A stretch of 64,000 nucleotides of DNA from Filomicrobium sp. (GTDB lineage Bacteria; Pseudomonadota; Alphaproteobacteria; Rhizobiales; Hyphomicrobiaceae): contig JARFQY010000264.1 in assembly GCA_029287535.1 (NCBI GenBank), forward strand, positions 1-64,000, given 5' to 3'. This document shows positions 8,159-17,364 of this stretch, in pieces. The translations under genes and the position numbers were made by a program. A model generated the notes under the pieces. The model had not been told where the DNA came from, searched no databases, and saw nothing but the letters and a program-made list of their open reading frames with translations. Every line of letters begins with the position of its first letter. The first letter of the stretch is position 1.

Positions 8159-8839
8159 ATGTGCTCCCGATACAGCCTGACTTCGCCGCCCGAAGCCGTG
8201 CGAGAGACGTTTGGGTATGCCAACGTGGCCGAGTTTCCGCCGCGCTACAATATCGCGCCGACACAGCCAGTGGCTATCGTGCGCCGAGAAGCAACCGGTG
8301 AACGGGCGTTGGCGTTGGTGCGGTGGGGTCTCATTCCGTCCTGGGCGAAGGATCCCTCAAAGCTTTCCACGCTGATCAACGCGCGTTCAGAAACCGCGGC
8401 GGAGAAACCGTCGTTCCGCAGTTCGATGCGGCATCGCCGTTGCATAGTACCCGCCGATGCCTTTTACGAATGGACCGGCAAGCCGGGGGGTAAACAACCA
8501 CACATGATCCGGTTGCGCTCCGGACAAATCATGGGTTTTGCGGGTCTGTGGGAGCATTGGCTGGGCGCGGATGGCAGCGAGATCGAGACGATGGCCATAC
8601 TGACCGTACAAGCTAATGCCGACATGGCCGGCATTCACGACCGCATGCCGGTGATCTTGGACCCTGATCTTTACGAACACTGGCTCGATTGCCGCTCCGG
8701 ATCGTCGGTCGGTCTCAGTGACGTATTGCGGTCCCCACCGGAGGGCTCCATGGAGATTACAGCGGTGTCTCGCGAGCTCAACAATCCACGTAATGACCGC
8801 CCCGACGTTCAGTCTCCGGTGCAAGGAACGCTCCTTTAG
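8159..8839 (+). CDS. yedK: YedK/HMCES-type SOS response-associated protein (abasic-site crosslinker)
   Basis: This 226-residue SRAP-domain protein begins M-C-S-R-Y. The family's catalytic Cys2, which forms a thiazolidine crosslink with abasic sites in single-stranded DNA, is kept, although the usual next residue is Gly. Other hallmarks are YNIAPTQ (30-36), RWGLIPSWAKD, NARSET, RRCIVPADAFYEW with the conserved Glu, and IHDRMPVIL with the conserved His. The role in abasic-site protection is known for the family. No LexA box was evident by eye upstream. Confidence 0.9.
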   Translation: MCSRYSLTSPPEAVRETFGYANVAEFPPRYNIAPTQPVAIVRREATGERALALVRWGLIPSWAKDPSKLSTLINARSETAAEKPSFRSSMRHRRCIVPADAFYEWTGKPGGKQPHMIRLRSGQIMGFAGLWEHWLGADGSEIETMAILTVQANADMAGIHDRMPVILDPDLYEHWLDCRSGSSVGLSDVLRSPPEGSMEITAVSRELNNPRNDRPDVQSPVQGTLL

Positions 8840-9165
8840 GTTGGTGTTGCTGCAACTCCTGTGGCCCGAGCCCCGGAGAGTGTGCGGCCAATACGCACTG
8901 GTAAATACAATTTCAACGAAGCAAGTAATTGATTTGCAAAAAGCTCGGGCTAATGACCATTGGAGGCGGGGCTGCTTGCGATGGCTCGCGTCAAGGCTGG
9001 CAAGAGGTTACTCTCGCTACTGTCGGCATGTCGGGGCTTGTAGGCCAGCGTGACTCGTGGATAACCCGGTCAGCATCTTGGCTAAGTGGTCCTTTTGTCG
9101 GCAATAACTCAGCGCGTAGCGCGGCGGATCTCCTGGGGGATATCTCGCGTAGAGGAGTAAGCATA
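8840..9165. other. 326-base intergenic region
   Basis: No gene is supported here. The frame of the downstream gene stays open back to 8929, but the sequence before 9166 is not protein-like and lacks a good ribosome-binding site. The region presumably contains the promoter of the Clp N-domain gene; I could not pick a convincing -35/-10 pair. Confidence 0.5.
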
Positions 9166-11037
9166 ATGAGTTACCGAGGTGGGGACCTAGATCTGCGCAC
9201 CCCGCAAGCCCACAGTGGGGCCGAGCGCGAAACGTTCGAGCCACCGCTTAATGGAACTCGCGAGTTCGATGATGCCGCTGACGCGCGATCGCCAATCTGG
9301 GTCGACGAGACTCTGATGGCTTGCTGCAACCATGCCTATGATATCGCGATGGCACATCGCTCAAGTGACGTTCGCATCGAGCATCTGCTCTTTGCACTCA
9401 CGCGAATTGATGATGCCGCTGAGGTTCTCGAGGCGAGCGGGGTGCGAGATGCCAGCCTGCGCCGGGAAGCGGGCGTGTACATCGCCAGCGAGATCCCGAT
9501 TGCGCCGACGAACGGTCAAACGAAGCCGCGTCGGTCTCCGGCATTGGAGCAGGCTCTCCGGCAAGCTGCGCATTACGCCCATGCGCGCAATCGGGCTGCG
9601 AGCGTTGCCGATCTCTTGTACGTCTTCACCGAACTCCATCCGGAGCTGCCGGGATTGCAGCTTTTACATCGCAATATGCCCAGCCTCGTTGGTGATCAAA
9701 GTGGCCAACAGTCCGTTTATCGGACGTTGCCCGATAGTGCTTTTTTCGCAGCAGCACCGGTCGAGCCTGCGCGCAGGCTGAGGCGGTCATCTTACTACGA
9801 TGACTATGCCGCCCACGAGCCGAACGTTTATCGTCAGGGTCTGCTGGAAAGCCATGCCGACGTGGTGCAGAACCCGCGTCTTGGCACACTCGAGAAAATG
9901 CTGGTGGCGCTGCGAGAAGACACCGGCCGGTTCGCGCAGGATTTGACGGGCCGGCTCGTTTCGCTTGAGAAGTCGTTTTCAGGTGGAACCGGCGCCGACG
10001 GTCGTGTCCTGCAACAAACCGCGGACAAGCTTGCCGGCATCGAGCTTTCGCTGACGGCGAAACTTGAGGATCTGGCGCGGCAGGCCTCACGGCTTGCCGG
10101 GCGTCTTGAGACGTTGGAAACACGTCTTGAATCGGCTTACGCCAGTGGCGGGATGGATTTGTCGCCGCTCAGTGGGCGGCTCGACAAACTGGAGACAATG
10201 ATCCGGGAGGACCGGGCTGCAGGTGATGCAATGGTTGCTCTCGTCGGTGACCGGGTGGCTGGCGAGGTGGATCAGAAGCTGCGTCACGTGGAGGGCGTGA
10301 TGCGCGACAGGGCAGCCGGCACCCTTGATCTGTCGCCAATCGAGAGCCGACTTAATGATATTGAGGCCGCGCTGCTTGGTTCGGCCGAGGGGCACCAAAC
10401 GGTGGAAGCGGTGACCTCGCGTGTCGAGGCGGCCGAGCATGCCATTAGCGGTCGGATCAGCGTGTTGCAGCAGGCGCACGCAAGTGAACGCGATCAAGTG
10501 CTGGCGCAACAGTCCGCTGACATCCGGCGAGTCGAAGAGGCATTGCAAGAGCGGGTTTCCGCGGTGGCGCGTCTCATCCAAGACACGCATGTCGAACGGG
10601 TCGAGCAGGCCAAGAAGATGGACGTCGTGGAAACCATGCTTGTCCAGCAGCGGCAGTCCGCCGCGGAAAGCCGTGAGACATCGGTGCAGGAACTGCGCGA
10701 AGTTCACGAAGCAATTGTCAAATTGAATGCCAACCAGCATACGCTGGCCGGCGCCATCGATCAGTGGCGCAGTGAGACGGTGAGCGACGTGAACGCGATT
10801 TCCCTGCGCCAGGCCGAGATGAACCAGGATAGTGAATTGACCTTGCAACGCCTCGAGCAAATTTCTGAGCGCACTGATGGCATGTATCGCGCGACGGTCG
10901 AGCGTTATCATCGCCGCAACCGATTCTGGTACTGGCTGTTTGGCACGGATGATTGGATCGGCTCGAGCTGGCAGTCGCAAGGCGCCATCGTGGACCGGGA
11001 TCTGGAAGCGGTTGGTAGCGAGCGGCCGCCGGTCTGA
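9166..11037 (+). CDS. Clp N-terminal (Clp-R) domain protein with long coiled coil
   Basis: This is a 623-residue protein from ATG 9166, which follows AGAGGAG at 9151-9157. Residues about 45-165 form a Clp N-domain: two repeats, the first with NHAYDIAMAHRSSDVRIEHL and LFAL, the second with ALEQALRQAAHYAHARNR and DLLYVFTEL. These resemble the adaptor-binding N-domain of ClpA/ClpB. No Walker motifs or AAA+ module follow. Instead, from about 230 to 590 there are heptad-rich segments (LEKMLVALREDTGRFAQDL, LAGRLETLETRLESAY) predicting a long coiled coil. A C-terminal aromatic patch (NRFWYWLFGTDDWIGSSW) could contact membrane or partner. It may be an adaptor or scaffold; function unknown. Confidence 0.75.
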   Translation: MSYRGGDLDLRTPQAHSGAERETFEPPLNGTREFDDAADARSPIWVDETLMACCNHAYDIAMAHRSSDVRIEHLLFALTRIDDAAEVLEASGVRDASLRREAGVYIASEIPIAPTNGQTKPRRSPALEQALRQAAHYAHARNRAASVADLLYVFTELHPELPGLQLLHRNMPSLVGDQSGQQSVYRTLPDSAFFAAAPVEPARRLRRSSYYDDYAAHEPNVYRQGLLESHADVVQNPRLGTLEKMLVALREDTGRFAQDLTGRLVSLEKSFSGGTGADGRVLQQTADKLAGIELSLTAKLEDLARQASRLAGRLETLETRLESAYASGGMDLSPLSGRLDKLETMIREDRAAGDAMVALVGDRVAGEVDQKLRHVEGVMRDRAAGTLDLSPIESRLNDIEAALLGSAEGHQTVEAVTSRVEAAEHAISGRISVLQQAHASERDQVLAQQSADIRRVEEALQERVSAVARLIQDTHVERVEQAKKMDVVETMLVQQRQSAAESRETSVQELREVHEAIVKLNANQHTLAGAIDQWRSETVSDVNAISLRQAEMNQDSELTLQRLEQISERTDGMYRATVERYHRRNRFWYWLFGTDDWIGSSWQSQGAIVDRDLEAVGSERPPV

Positions 11038-11079
11038 CTGACGGCGGGCACCGCGGACGAGGCGCCCGCTCAGCGGCCT

Positions 11080-12045
11080 TCAAGGCCGCGGGGCAGCCGC
11101 GCGGAGCAAGCGGTCGTTGATCGCTTCGCCAAGGCCCTCTCCGGGGATGGGTAGTACGGCAATTGAGCTGCAACCTTCGGCGTCGAGGGCGCGCAAGGCG
11201 GCGAATAGGTTCGCTGCGGCTTCGCGCAGGTTCCTCGTCTCGCTGAGGTTGATCATCGGGCCGCAATGGGGAGGGATCTGCGGACCAAAAGCAAGCAGAG
11301 CTTCGCCGGGTTCCGGAGAGGCAACGTTGAGGCGAACGCGCGCGCGCGGCGCGTAATGGCTAACGAGCTGACCGGGAGAGCGCGGAGCTTCAAATGAGTC
11401 CTGCCGCGGTCCCATTCGCTTGCCGAGGGCGGCTTCAATTTGGTCAACCGAGATGCCTCCCGGGCGAAGTAGGCTTGGTGCGCTTTCGGTCTGCGTGCTG
11501 CAATCGACAACAGTCGACTCGATGCCGACTTCACAGGGGCCGGCGTCGAGAATCAAATCGACGCTGTCGCCGAGATCAGATGCGACATGGGCCGCGGTTG
11601 TCGGACTTACACGTCCGGAGCGATTTGCCGACGGTGCCGCAATGGGAGTGGCAGCCGCCCTTAACACGGCTTGGCCCACCGGATGTGCCGGAACACGCAC
11701 TGCTAGTGTTGATAGACCGGCCGATACGAGGTCGCTGATGCCAGCATGGGGATGACACTGCAGCACAAGCGTCAGTGGCCCCGGCCAGAATGATCGAGCC
11801 AGCTTTTCCGCTTCGCCCGTAAAGACGGCGAACTCTCTTGCCGACGCCAAATCCGGGACATGCACAATGAGGGGATTGAAGGTTGGCCGGCGTTTGGTCT
11901 CGAAGATGCGAGCAACGGCCTCGCCGTTCATTGCGTCGGCGGCTAGTCCATAGACCGTTTCAGTCGGCAAGGCGACAAGGCCGCCGCGACGAAGGATATC
12001 GCCGGCCTTTTCAATCGCTTCAGTGTTGGCTTTGGCGATTTGCAT
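11080..12045 (-). CDS. L-threonylcarbamoyladenylate synthase (Sua5/YwlC)
   Basis: This 321-residue enzyme makes threonylcarbamoyl-AMP for the t6A37 modification of ANN-decoding tRNAs. The N-terminal YrdC domain shows PTETVYGLAADA, KRRPTFNPLIVHV (the K-x-R motif) and APSANRSGRVSPT. It continues into a C-terminal Sua5 domain (about 215-321) after the linker with PGQLVSHYAPRA, so it is the long Sua5 form rather than short TsaC. It converges with the coiled-coil gene, 42 bases apart. Confidence 0.93.
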   Translation of the reverse strand: MQIAKANTEAIEKAGDILRRGGLVALPTETVYGLAADAMNGEAVARIFETKRRPTFNPLIVHVPDLASAREFAVFTGEAEKLARSFWPGPLTLVLQCHPHAGISDLVSAGLSTLAVRVPAHPVGQAVLRAAATPIAAPSANRSGRVSPTTAAHVASDLGDSVDLILDAGPCEVGIESTVVDCSTQTESAPSLLRPGGISVDQIEAALGKRMGPRQDSFEAPRSPGQLVSHYAPRARVRLNVASPEPGEALLAFGPQIPPHCGPMINLSETRNLREAAANLFAALRALDAEGCSSIAVLPIPGEGLGEAINDRLLRAAAPRP

Positions 12046-12176
12046 TTTGTTCCCGACGTGCCCGCCTGCCTACAAATTGCTCGACTTCAAGCACTGTGCT
12101 TTGGTGCCTGCCAAGGAAAAAAACAGCAGTCCGGACGACTTGGCTCGACGCGTCCCTTCTCGGAGGCCGAATCCTC

Positions 12177-13952
12177 ATGGTTTATCAAGCGCCTGTCAAT
12201 GATATCATGTTTGCGCTCAAGTCGGCGGCCGGGCTCGACGAGCTGCTCGCGAGCGGTGTTTATGAAGGCCTCGATGAGGAGACGATCAAGGCGGTGCTTG
12301 ACGAGGCGGGTCGGTTTGCATCGGAGGTCCTTGATCCGCTGAACAGGACCGGCGACCAGCAGGGGGCCCAGCTCAGTGACGGTATCGTCGCGACACCGGA
12401 TGGCTGGGGGGAGGCCTATGAAAAGTTCACGGAGGCCGGATGGAACGGGTTGCCTTGTCCGCATGACTTCGGTGGTCAGGGGCTGCCGCAGATCCTTGCG
12501 ACGGCGGTCTGCGAGATGTGGAATGCTGCAAATATGTCGTTCGGAATGTGCCCGTTATTGACACAAGGGGCTATCGACGCTGTCACGATCGGCGGTTCCG
12601 AGGAGCTGAAGGCTCGCTATCTGCCGAAACTCGTTTCAGGTGAATGGACTGGGACGATGAACCTGACGGAGCCGCAAGCCGGCTCTGATCTGTCGATGCT
12701 CAAGGCGCGCGCGGAGCCGCGCTCGGATGGCACATACCGATTGTTTGGTACGAAGATATACATCAGCTACGGCGAGCATGAGCTGGCCCGCAATATCATC
12801 CACCTGGTGTTGGCGCGGTTGCCAGATGCGCCGGCGGGGACGCGTGGAATTTCTTTGTTCCTGGTGCCGAAGTTGTTGGTCAATAGCGACGGCTCGATCG
12901 GGGATCGCAACGATGTCGTCTGTGCGGGGCTCGAGGAGAAGCTTGGGATTCATGGCAGTCCGACATGCGTGATGAACTACGGCGAAAAAGACGGCGCGAT
13001 TGGCTACCTCGTTGGTGAGGAAAACAAAGGCCTGGCGACGATGTTCATTATGATGAACGCGGCGCGGCTGGCGGTCGGCATGCAAGGCGTTGCGATCGCG
13101 GACCGGGCGACGCAACACGCGCTTATCTACGCGCATGAACGCCGGCAAGGGCGGGGTGCAGATGGCGGGCCGGACCCCGTTGCGATCGTGGAACATGCCG
13201 ACGTGCGACGCATGCTGCTCACCATGCAGGCGATGACGCAGGCGGCGCGGATGATATGTCTGGTCACGGCACGCGAAACAGATATCGCGCGTCATATGGA
13301 TGATGCGAATGCACGCGCACGGGGGCAGGCCCGCGTGGCGCTCTTAACGCCGGTCGCCAAAGCCTTTGCCACAGACGTTGGCTGCGAAGTTGCTTCGCTT
13401 GGTGTTCAGGTGCATGGCGGCATGGGTTTCGTGGAAGAGACAGGGGCCGCGCAATACTATCGCGATGCGCGCATTCTGCCGATCTACGAAGGCACTAACG
13501 GCATCCAGGCGATCGACTTGGTGACGCGGAAAATTCCGCTCGAAGACGGTGAAGTTCTGCAAGACTATTTGAAGGAACTCGAGCAGATTGTGACGGACGT
13601 GACCCGTTCAAACAGGGTTTCATTCGGTTCTATGGGCGAGCGGCTCGGTGAGGCTCTAGCAAGCTTGAGTGAAGCTTCGGCGTGGCTTGGCGAAGCGCTG
13701 CGTTCCAATCCGCAGGCGGCATTGGCTGGAGCCACTCCTTATCTGAAGCTGTTCGGGATAACGGCAGGTGGCTGTTACTTGGCGCGCGGCGCACTTGCGG
13801 CCGAAGAGCATGGCGAAGATCGCGAGCGTGCCATCGACCTGGCACGGTTCTTTGCCGAGAACATTGCCGTGCAGGCGCCGGGGTTATCGGTATCGATCAC
13901 CAAGGGCGCCGACTCGTTATTGGAAGTCCCGTTGAAAAGGTATTCTGCATGA
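12177..13952 (+). CDS. Acyl-CoA dehydrogenase with extended C-terminal domain
   Basis: This is a 591-residue flavoprotein from ATG 12177 (GGAGG at 12162-12166); the open frame reaches back to 11883 but overlaps Sua5 there. It shows MNLTEPQAGSDLS (FAD/substrate loop), the C-terminal HGGMGFVEETGAAQYYRDAR block and PIYEGTNGIQA, whose Glu is the catalytic base position. Length and C-terminal extension match the long ACAD subgroup (DmdC/AidB-like architecture) found beside fatty-acid genes. Its stop overlaps the following crotonase start by four bases, suggesting consecutive steps of acyl-CoA oxidation. Chain-length specificity is unknown. Confidence 0.92.
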   Translation: MVYQAPVNDIMFALKSAAGLDELLASGVYEGLDEETIKAVLDEAGRFASEVLDPLNRTGDQQGAQLSDGIVATPDGWGEAYEKFTEAGWNGLPCPHDFGGQGLPQILATAVCEMWNAANMSFGMCPLLTQGAIDAVTIGGSEELKARYLPKLVSGEWTGTMNLTEPQAGSDLSMLKARAEPRSDGTYRLFGTKIYISYGEHELARNIIHLVLARLPDAPAGTRGISLFLVPKLLVNSDGSIGDRNDVVCAGLEEKLGIHGSPTCVMNYGEKDGAIGYLVGEENKGLATMFIMMNAARLAVGMQGVAIADRATQHALIYAHERRQGRGADGGPDPVAIVEHADVRRMLLTMQAMTQAARMICLVTARETDIARHMDDANARARGQARVALLTPVAKAFATDVGCEVASLGVQVHGGMGFVEETGAAQYYRDARILPIYEGTNGIQAIDLVTRKIPLEDGEVLQDYLKELEQIVTDVTRSNRVSFGSMGERLGEALASLSEASAWLGEALRSNPQAALAGATPYLKLFGITAGGCYLARGALAAEEHGEDRERAIDLARFFAENIAVQAPGLSVSITKGADSLLEVPLKRYSA

Positions 13953-14725
13953 GCATTGACGACGTTGAAGTGCGCGCCGGCGAGGGCATGAACATCATCC
14001 GGCTGGTGCGGCCGGCGAAGAAGAATGCCTTATCAACCGCAATGTACCGCGCCATCTCGGAGGGACTGGAAGCCGGCGAACGGGACCGTGATGTTCGCGT
14101 GCATGTGCTGCTGGGCAGCGACGGCGTGTTCTCGGCGGGTAATGACCTTGGAGATTTCCTCGCTCAGGGCGGCGTTGCTGGACAGGGTTTTGACGACGGG
14201 CTGCGTTTCTTGCGGCTCCTGCCAATGCTGAAGAAGCCGATTGTCGCCGGAGTCGATGGCCTTGCAGTTGGTGTCGGTACGACGATTCTGTTCCATTGCG
14301 ACCTTGTCTACGCCAGTGGTCGCTCGACGTTTTCGACGCCGTTTGTTGATTTGGGTCTTGTGCCGGAGGCTGGATCGAGCCTTCTGGCGCCGCAACGGCT
14401 TGGCTATGCCCGGGCCTTTGAATTGCTGGTTCTCGGTGAGCCCTTCAGCGCCGAGAGGTTGCTGTCTGCTGGTCTTATCAATGCAGTTGTCGATGAAGGT
14501 GAAGTTGAACGAACGGCTATCGATGCGGCTCGCCGATTAGCTGCAAAGCCGGCCGCGGCGGTGGCCTCTTCGCGATCGTTGCTACGCGGTGATCTCGTTC
14601 CCCTTGGCGAGCGGATCGAAGCAGAGGTCAGGCTGTTCAAGGAACGCCTGTCTTCGGCGGAAGCGCAGGCCGCATTCACTGCCTTCTTGCACAAACCGAC
14701 ACGCGGCGATGGTACAGCCGACTGA
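13949..14725 (+). CDS. Enoyl-CoA hydratase/isomerase (crotonase family)
   Basis: This is a 258-residue crotonase-fold protein from ATG 13949, which overlaps the dehydrogenase stop (ATGA). It shows the oxyanion-hole segments SAGNDLGDF (residues about 57-65) and GLAVGVGTTILFHCD, and the PEAGSS loop that carries one catalytic Glu in hydratases. The position equivalent to the other catalytic Glu is not clear, so isomerase or another crotonase activity is possible. Translational coupling to the dehydrogenase supports a shared acyl-CoA pathway. Confidence 0.88.
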   Translation: MSIDDVEVRAGEGMNIIRLVRPAKKNALSTAMYRAISEGLEAGERDRDVRVHVLLGSDGVFSAGNDLGDFLAQGGVAGQGFDDGLRFLRLLPMLKKPIVAGVDGLAVGVGTTILFHCDLVYASGRSTFSTPFVDLGLVPEAGSSLLAPQRLGYARAFELLVLGEPFSAERLLSAGLINAVVDEGEVERTAIDAARRLAAKPAAAVASSRSLLRGDLVPLGERIEAEVRLFKERLSSAEAQAAFTAFLHKPTRGDGTAD

Positions 14726-14781
14726 ATCTCGCCAAGCCAGCACGATAAGCACCACTGGGGTCTTCACGGAGATTGTTGAGG

Positions 14782-16299
14782 ATGCGCGTTCGTTGGATGC
14801 AGTTCGCTGTCGCTAGCCTTGTCGCAGGCGGACTGCTTTTGAGCGCCAGTCCTGCCGGTCATGCGCACTGGCTTACGAAGTTTCTGAAGGAAGCCGGTGA
14901 AGCGGGGCAGGATGCCGCCACAACCGCGCCGCGTCTGGGAATTGCTGCGCTAGACGAGGCGACTGCGGTTTTGAGGCGCCTGCCGGCAACGGGTGACAGG
15001 CGGCTCGCTCTGGCGGCTCATGCGACGCCCGAGGGGCATTGGAAGTTCACAAACCGGGATGGGGACGTGTTCACAGCGGCGACGCCCGACGAGATGGGCC
15101 GCGTGACCCGGAGCCTCGCACCCGACGCGCCGGACGGGCGCCCCCTCAGCCTCTATCTCTCCGAGGATACCGTCTTCTTGAAGCCCGACCTGATTGCCAA
15201 TTTGCCCGCGGGGGCTCGGCTCTACATGGTGTTCGGGAAGCAGTTCTTTCCGCTGGTTCGGTCGGGTAGCGGTACGGCACAAAACCTGTTTGTTCGTGTG
15301 CGCCCACAGGTGCTCGTCAAGGTTGGTGGGAAGGCGGTTTTCAAGGAGACCATATGGCAACTTGAGCGCCGGTTGCCGCGCGGCAAAGTCCGTGTGCTGT
15401 CGCTACGACCGGGCGGTGCAGCCACCTTGGCACCGCAACCGCGTGTCGACAAAAGCAACGGACTGCCACTTGCCGACGAGATCGACCCAGGCCGGCTGTC
15501 CGAAGCGCTTGCTAGTATCGGCGGGCAGACCGCCATCGTCACGGGCCGTATTGAGGGCGATCTCCTGCACGTGATTCCCGCATCGGGAGGGCCCCAGACG
15601 CTGTCGCTGACAGCGTTGCGTGAAACAGCCAAACAGGCCGATATCAATCTGGTCGTCTTGCATGCGGCCAAGCCGCTGCAACCTGGAGGACGCAACTGGC
15701 TCTGGCAGACAATCGAGGTCGGCGGCCTCGATGATGCGCTTGCGAGAGCGACGTTCGGGGACTTCCTTGACGCGCTTGCTGGCGGGCGCGGAAAATTCAA
15801 GGTTGCAGCGCAAGCGACCGGCGATCGCCGGGTCTTCATTGAGGCCAAGCCTGAGACCTCGAGCCGAAACTTCGTCGATAGCGTCGGAACGTGGGTTGGT
15901 GATGCGGTCTCAGACGTCGCGGGGCAGGTGGTGACCGAGAGCGTGTCAGGATTCATGACTTCGCAAGCCCGGCAACGAGAACTCGACCAGCGGATCATCC
16001 CTGGTGTTCCCTCGGACGTCCAATTCTACTACATCGGCGCGCTGGTGATGGGCGCGATTGGGTGGAGCGTCGCGTCACGTTGGTGGCGGGCGATCTGGCC
16101 AAGCGAACGGCGTGGTGAGTACCGCGGCAGTTTTGGCTTCGATGCGGCGCGGTTTGTGCGCGGTTTTGTGTTTGTATTCGTCTTTCTACCGATCGTTGGA
16201 CCGTTTGCCTTACTTGCCATGCTGCTCTTACAACTCATCAACATCGTATCCATGCCGGTTCGCTTTTTGCGGCATATATTCGGCTATGGACAGGCATGA
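14782..16299 (+). CDS. Large exported/membrane protein of unknown function
   Basis: This is a 505-residue protein from ATG 14782 (GGAG at 14768-14771; TTG codons just upstream are alternatives). It has an N-terminal signal sequence (FAVASLVAGGLLLSASPAGHA), a periplasmic-type body of about 400 residues, and at the C-terminus one hydrophobic segment (FYYIGALVMGAIGWSVASRW) plus a second, longer hydrophobic stretch rich in Phe and Val (FVRGFVFVFVFLPIVGPFAL and onward). This topology would place the bulk outside the cytoplasm. I recognise no domain. It follows the crotonase by 56 bases on the same strand, but operon membership is uncertain. Confidence 0.65.
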   Translation: MRVRWMQFAVASLVAGGLLLSASPAGHAHWLTKFLKEAGEAGQDAATTAPRLGIAALDEATAVLRRLPATGDRRLALAAHATPEGHWKFTNRDGDVFTAATPDEMGRVTRSLAPDAPDGRPLSLYLSEDTVFLKPDLIANLPAGARLYMVFGKQFFPLVRSGSGTAQNLFVRVRPQVLVKVGGKAVFKETIWQLERRLPRGKVRVLSLRPGGAATLAPQPRVDKSNGLPLADEIDPGRLSEALASIGGQTAIVTGRIEGDLLHVIPASGGPQTLSLTALRETAKQADINLVVLHAAKPLQPGGRNWLWQTIEVGGLDDALARATFGDFLDALAGGRGKFKVAAQATGDRRVFIEAKPETSSRNFVDSVGTWVGDAVSDVAGQVVTESVSGFMTSQARQRELDQRIIPGVPSDVQFYYIGALVMGAIGWSVASRWWRAIWPSERRGEYRGSFGFDAARFVRGFVFVFVFLPIVGPFALLAMLLLQLINIVSMPVRFLRHIFGYGQA

Positions 16300-16362
16300 G
16301 GTCCGTGACGATGCTGCTGAATGTGTCTAGCTTGTCGCGAAAGGTCAAAGGGAGCGGCAAAG

Positions 16363-17244
16363 ATGGCAGAGCTGAGTGGAAAGACATTACTCATCACTGG
16401 TGCAAGCCGGGGTATCGGGCTGGCTATCGGATTGCGCGCTGCTCGTGACGGCGCAAACGTGGCTGTTCTTGCCAAAACAGCGCAACCGCATCCAAAACTG
16501 AAGGGCACCATCCATACTGCCGCAGCCGAGATCGAAGCAGCCGGCGGGCGGGCGTTGGCTTTGCAGTGCGATATCCGAGACGAGGCGCAAATCGAAGCTG
16601 CCGTGGCGCAGACGGCGGCGACGTTCGGGGGGATCGATATCTGCGTCAACAACGCTTCAGCGATTTCGCTCACTAAGCTGACCGACACGGAGCCTAAGCG
16701 GATCGATCTCATGTTCGACATCAACACGCGCGGGGCACTGTTGGTGACCAAGGCCTGTCTGCCGCACCTGAAGCAGTCTGAAAACGCGCATGTGCTGATG
16801 ATTTCGCCGCCACTCGACATGAAGCCGCAATGGTTTGCCGGTCATGTCGCCTATTCGATCTCAAAGTACGGGATGAGCCTGGCGGTTCTCGGCCTGGCGC
16901 GTGAACTCAGGGACGATGGCATTGCGGTCAATGCGCTTTGGCCGAGGACTACAATTGCGACGGCCGCGATCGAAAATGTACTGGGCGGCGACGCATTGAT
17001 GCGGATGAGCCGCAAACCGGAGATCTTGGGGGATGCCGCGCATCTCGTCTTCCGGCAGTCGGCCTCCATGTTCAGCGGCAACTTCCTTATCGATGATACG
17101 TTCCTGCACAAAGTTGGCGGCGTGAACGACTTCGAGCCTTACAAGGTCGAGGCCGGCGCCTTATTGGCCCCTGATTTCTTTGTTCCGGCGGAATCGCGGC
17201 CACCGCCCGGCGTCACGCTTGCGCCGGCATCGATGCTAAAATGA
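16363..17244 (+). CDS. SDR family NAD(P)-dependent oxidoreductase (HSDL2-like)
   Basis: This is a 293-residue short-chain dehydrogenase/reductase from ATG 16363, with GGGAG at 16350-16354. It has the TGASRGIG nucleotide-binding motif, the NNAS motif and the catalytic YSISK (Y-x-x-x-K). The KTAQPHPKLKGTIHTAA block after the Rossmann beta-2 strand is characteristic of HSDL2-type SDRs, which are often associated with lipid or acyl-CoA metabolism. The catalytic Ser position reads MISPPL. Substrate not assignable. Confidence 0.88.
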   Translation: MAELSGKTLLITGASRGIGLAIGLRAARDGANVAVLAKTAQPHPKLKGTIHTAAAEIEAAGGRALALQCDIRDEAQIEAAVAQTAATFGGIDICVNNASAISLTKLTDTEPKRIDLMFDINTRGALLVTKACLPHLKQSENAHVLMISPPLDMKPQWFAGHVAYSISKYGMSLAVLGLARELRDDGIAVNALWPRTTIATAAIENVLGGDALMRMSRKPEILGDAAHLVFRQSASMFSGNFLIDDTFLHKVGGVNDFEPYKVEAGALLAPDFFVPAESRPPPGVTLAPASMLK

Positions 17245-17364
17245 AAGCCCGGGGGCACCGGTTTGCTTTGGCATCATACGGACTTTGCGTGACAGAGCCG
17301 CGGCCTTTGCGGTAAGGCTTGACCAAACAAAACCCAAAGGAAACGAGCGAGGGCCAGCAGCCGA

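Noticed and set aside
10087-10980. Minus-strand open frame of 297 codons within the coiled-coil gene
   Set aside because: It is a shadow of the heptad-rich coding strand, with no start context or motif.
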